Below the pieces are notes generated by a model. The model made no database searches. It was not told the origin of the DNA and saw only the letters and a list, made by a program, of their open reading frames with translations. Positions 62,751-64,000 of a DNA stretch of 64,000 nucleotides are shown here, in pieces. How positions within the stretch are numbered: position 1 is the first letter of the stretch; each line of letters begins with the position of its first letter. Source of the DNA: Fidelibacterota bacterium SCGC AAA298-D23 (lineage in GTDB: Bacteria; Fidelibacterota; Marinisomatia; Marinisomatales; Marinisomataceae); assembly GCA_000402655.1 (NCBI GenBank), contig AQSI01000002.1, positions 43,218 through 107,217 on the forward strand. The letters are read 5' to 3'. The position numbers and the translations under genes were made by a program.

Positions 62751-62866
62751 GGAATCATCAGGACGGGAGAAATCCCACCAACCGAGCTTAGGCCACGGTG
62801 GTTTGTCAAGTGACAGATGAGCAGCAATGCTGAAAATATCTGAAGCCCTCTGATGAGGGCTTTTTC
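62751..62866 (+). ncRNA. Structured RNA, candidate attenuator/riboswitch or small RNA
   Basis: A roughly 115-base unit lies between a promoter and an intrinsic terminator, with no coding frame. By eye it folds into hairpin A GGGA-GAAA-TCCC (62765-62776), hairpin B ACC-A-ACCG/CGGT-GGT (62777-62802), hairpin C TGTC-AAGT-GACA (62804-62815) and hairpin D CAGAT...CAGC-AAT-GCTG...ATCTG (62814-62842), then the terminator (62843-62862). TCATC (62755-62759) can pair with GATGA (62816-62820), closing a junction around A-C. TCATCA (62755-62760) can instead pair with TGATGA (62851-62856) in the terminator. C and D also overlap. It matches no riboswitch consensus I could recall. Confidence 0.6.
62843..62866 (+). 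terminator. Intrinsic terminator of the structured RNA
   Basis: AAGCCCTC-TGAT-GAGGGCTT followed by TTTTTC, with a tetraloop. It lies 35 bases before the ribosome site of the next gene, as in attenuators. Confidence 0.85.
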
Positions 62867-62886
62867 ATTTAACACCTGATGTATTG

Positions 62887-62908
62887 AATTAATATTAATT
62901 AAGGAGGT
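62887..62908 (+). promoter_or_regulatory. AT palindrome and strong ribosome site before the Cys-rich gene
   Basis: AATTAATATTAATT (62887-62900) is a perfect palindrome directly before AAGGAGGT (62901-62908), one of the strongest ribosome sites in the window. The palindrome could mask or expose the site, or be an operator or -10 region. Confidence 0.45.
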
Positions 62909-62913
62909 ACATC

Positions 62914-63558
62914 ATGAAACCATATAATTATGGGCAGGGAAGTAAGAAGTTGTGGTACAACGATTATCCCGAGCCGTCTTACAAACTCATCACCATAGAC
63001 TTCTCGTATGCTATGGAGCGTTTTACAGTTTATTATCCTTTTGGACAGCGCTTTAAAGAAGATATTCCCTTAAAACGCTTTGAGGAGATTTATCAATGTC
63101 ATAAATGTCATGACTTTTATGGTCGATTAAGCGATTGGGAATATGAAATGAATCCTGAGGTGCGTAAAGTGAATAGTGAATTTTGCAGAGAGTTTCCAGA
63201 TGAAGGAGGCTATTGGTTTATCCATTGTCATTGCGAAGGATATTTTTGCTCTAATTGTACTACTAGATTAAGTACGCGTCGTCATTTATCAAATAAGTTA
63301 ATACTAACTCCAAAGGATAAAGATCAGGACTTTTATATTAGCTTTACAAGTGCTATGTCAATGATGCGACGAAGTGCAAAATTTGACTATCACTTCAATA
63401 GTTGTTTTCGTAAAAAGAAAAAGCAAAAGCATTTTATCGAATGGCGAAAACAATTTCAAAGAGAAAAACACCATAGTTTGATGCGTCATTGGTATTGGAA
63501 TGTATGTTCAATCCACTTACAAAATATACTTGAAAGAGAGGTGGGTAGAAATGAGTAG
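62914..63558 (+). CDS. Cys-rich hypothetical protein, probable zinc-binding
   Basis: 214 residues. Cys/His pairs suggest zinc sites: CHKC (62-65), HCHC (104-107) and CSNC (112-115), with Cys91 and Cys164 extra. The C-terminal third is highly basic and aromatic (FRKKKKQKHFIEWRKQFQR), suggesting nucleic-acid binding. No family is recognised. It follows the structured RNA and overlaps the next small gene. Base use looks slightly less AT-rich than the rest, consistent with accessory DNA. Confidence 0.55.
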   Translation: MKPYNYGQGSKKLWYNDYPEPSYKLITIDFSYAMERFTVYYPFGQRFKEDIPLKRFEEIYQCHKCHDFYGRLSDWEYEMNPEVRKVNSEFCREFPDEGGYWFIHCHCEGYFCSNCTTRLSTRRHLSNKLILTPKDKDQDFYISFTSAMSMMRRSAKFDYHFNSCFRKKKKQKHFIEWRKQFQREKHHSLMRHWYWNVCSIHLQNILEREVGRNE

Positions 63559-63793
63559 TCTGATTGTGAGTAAACATTTTATGGAACGATTTTTTGAACG
63601 AGTGTTAAAATCTGAATGTACTTATTGTCGTTATGATGTGTTAAATAAAATGCAAGAAATGATGCATCATTATGAGAGCAATGCTTTTAAAACATTCAAA
63701 TCCTCCTCGAAAAAAGTAAAACTACCATTCGGAAAAAAATATCATGCTGTTGTACAAAATAATACGTTGATTACTTGCTATAAGGTCGATTAA
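63551..63793 (+). CDS. Small DUF4258/RelE-like protein
   Basis: 80 residues from ATG 63551. The start KHFMERFFERV and end YHAVVQNNTLITCYKV recall DUF4258-type proteins (HxxxRxxxR at the N-terminus, a VITxY strand at the end), some of which are RelE-fold toxins. The start sits inside the upstream stop (overlap of eight bases), with a GAGGTGGG site upstream. A toxin role paired with the upstream protein or RNA is only a hypothesis. Confidence 0.45.
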   Translation: MSSLIVSKHFMERFFERVLKSECTYCRYDVLNKMQEMMHHYESNAFKTFKSSSKKVKLPFGKKYHAVVQNNTLITCYKVD

Positions 63794-63935
63794 AAGGAAA
63801 GAAAAATGAAATATTATAAAAAAACTTGATTTTAATTTTTAAAAATATTTATTTATTAGTGAGATATTTCTGATTTTTATCACCAATTCTCCGCAATACT
63901 TTAATCAAAAATTAAACAGGGAAAGGAACGCCTAT

Positions 63936-64000
63936 ATGACGCTACATTTATTTAATCCAAATTCAAAAGAATACAAAAAAATAGAACAAATCTATCAGAA
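63936..64000 (+). CDS. Start of a gene cut by the window end
   Basis: ATG 63936 is preceded by GGGAAAGGAACG and opens a frame of 21 codons (MTLHLFNPNSKEYKKIEQ) to the edge. The fragment is too short to assign. The 142-base gap before it shows only AT-rich sequence, without a clear terminator. Confidence 0.55.
   Translation, partial: MTLHLFNPNSKEYKKIEQIYQ

Noticed and set aside
62851..62857. CTGATGA, the hammerhead ribozyme core, inside the structured RNA
   Set aside because: It is part of the terminator hairpin, no GAAA plus cleavage-site arrangement follows, and the similar CAGATGA at 62814 has the wrong second base and no proper stem II closure.
62751..62866. Structured RNA as 4.5S SRP RNA or canonical SAM riboswitch
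   Set aside because: The SRP GGAA tetraloop with AGCAGCC partner strand is missing, and the conserved GGCAACC and GGUGCUAA blocks of SAM-I are absent, despite a superficially similar multi-branch shape.
1..64000. CRISPR arrays, insertion sequences, integrases or prophage modules
   Set aside because: No regularly spaced repeats, transposase, integrase, terminase or capsid-like genes were seen; tRNA-Val shows no adjoining integrase or direct repeat.

Overview
The window is an AT-rich, gene-dense bacterial segment. I read it as Candidatus Marinimicrobia (SAR406/Neomarinimicrobiota) or a close relative in the Fibrobacterota-Chlorobiota-Bacteroidota neighbourhood. This is an inference. It rests on many short-spaced or overlapping genes, numerous lipoproteins, a large secreted protein ending in a FlgD-like/type IX sorting domain, TonB-dependent and DUF5916 outer-membrane proteins, and marine-type genes (photolyase, alkylsulfatase, flavin monooxygenase). 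No integrase, transposase or CRISPR array was found.

Region by region. 1-5.9 kb holds a tight seven-gene run: a MutL/GlmL-like ASKHA ATPase cut by the window edge, a barrel-sandwich/KOW-like protein, a small protein, a DUF6754-like membrane protein and three further membrane proteins. Its function is unknown. 5.9-12.3 kb continues co-directionally with lysine 6-aminotransferase, rsmI, tmk, a S41 protease, a 2-hydroxyacyl-CoA-lyase-like ThDP enzyme and a DoxX-like protein. 12.4-31.4 kb is a mixed region of scattered metabolic and repair genes: an SDR, tRNA-Val, a copper-monooxygenase-like lipoprotein, a CobW GTPase, a haloalkane-dehalogenase-like hydrolase, MerC, two phosphatases, an Fpg/Nei glycosylase, a sterol desaturase, an FMO, an HMA protein, a set of tiny membrane proteins, DUF2256, an S1/P1 nuclease, a photolyase, a CADD-type self-sacrificing pABA synthase homologue, apt, an alkylsulfatase and a class IV aminotransferase. 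31.5-45.5 kb is envelope-oriented: three lipoproteins, the 1239-residue choice-of-anchor B protein, a YqaA-like protein, an M28 peptidase, a TolB-like protein, a FecA-like TonB receptor under a striking double operator, and a DUF5916 protein.

45.5-53.0 kb is the classic translation operon thrS-infC-rpmI-rplT-pheS-pheT followed by zapA and folD. infC starts at an AUU codon. 53-58.5 kb holds hydrolases, cutA, a nitroreductase and rmuC. 58.5-60.4 kb is a compact redox locus: a Cys-rich HxlR regulator diverging from two double-CDGSH proteins, a DoxX-like protein and an anchored glutaredoxin. 60.4-64 kb is accessory in character: two related membrane-anchored proteins, an epimerase, a promoter-structured RNA-terminator unit, a Cys-rich protein, a small DUF4258-like protein and a gene cut by the window end.

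The two places most likely to hide something undescribed are the MutL/DUF6754 membrane cluster (1-5.9 kb) and the structured RNA at about 62.75-62.87 kb. In that RNA the 5' arm can pair either with an internal segment or with the terminator hairpin, which is an attenuator/riboswitch-like arrangement.
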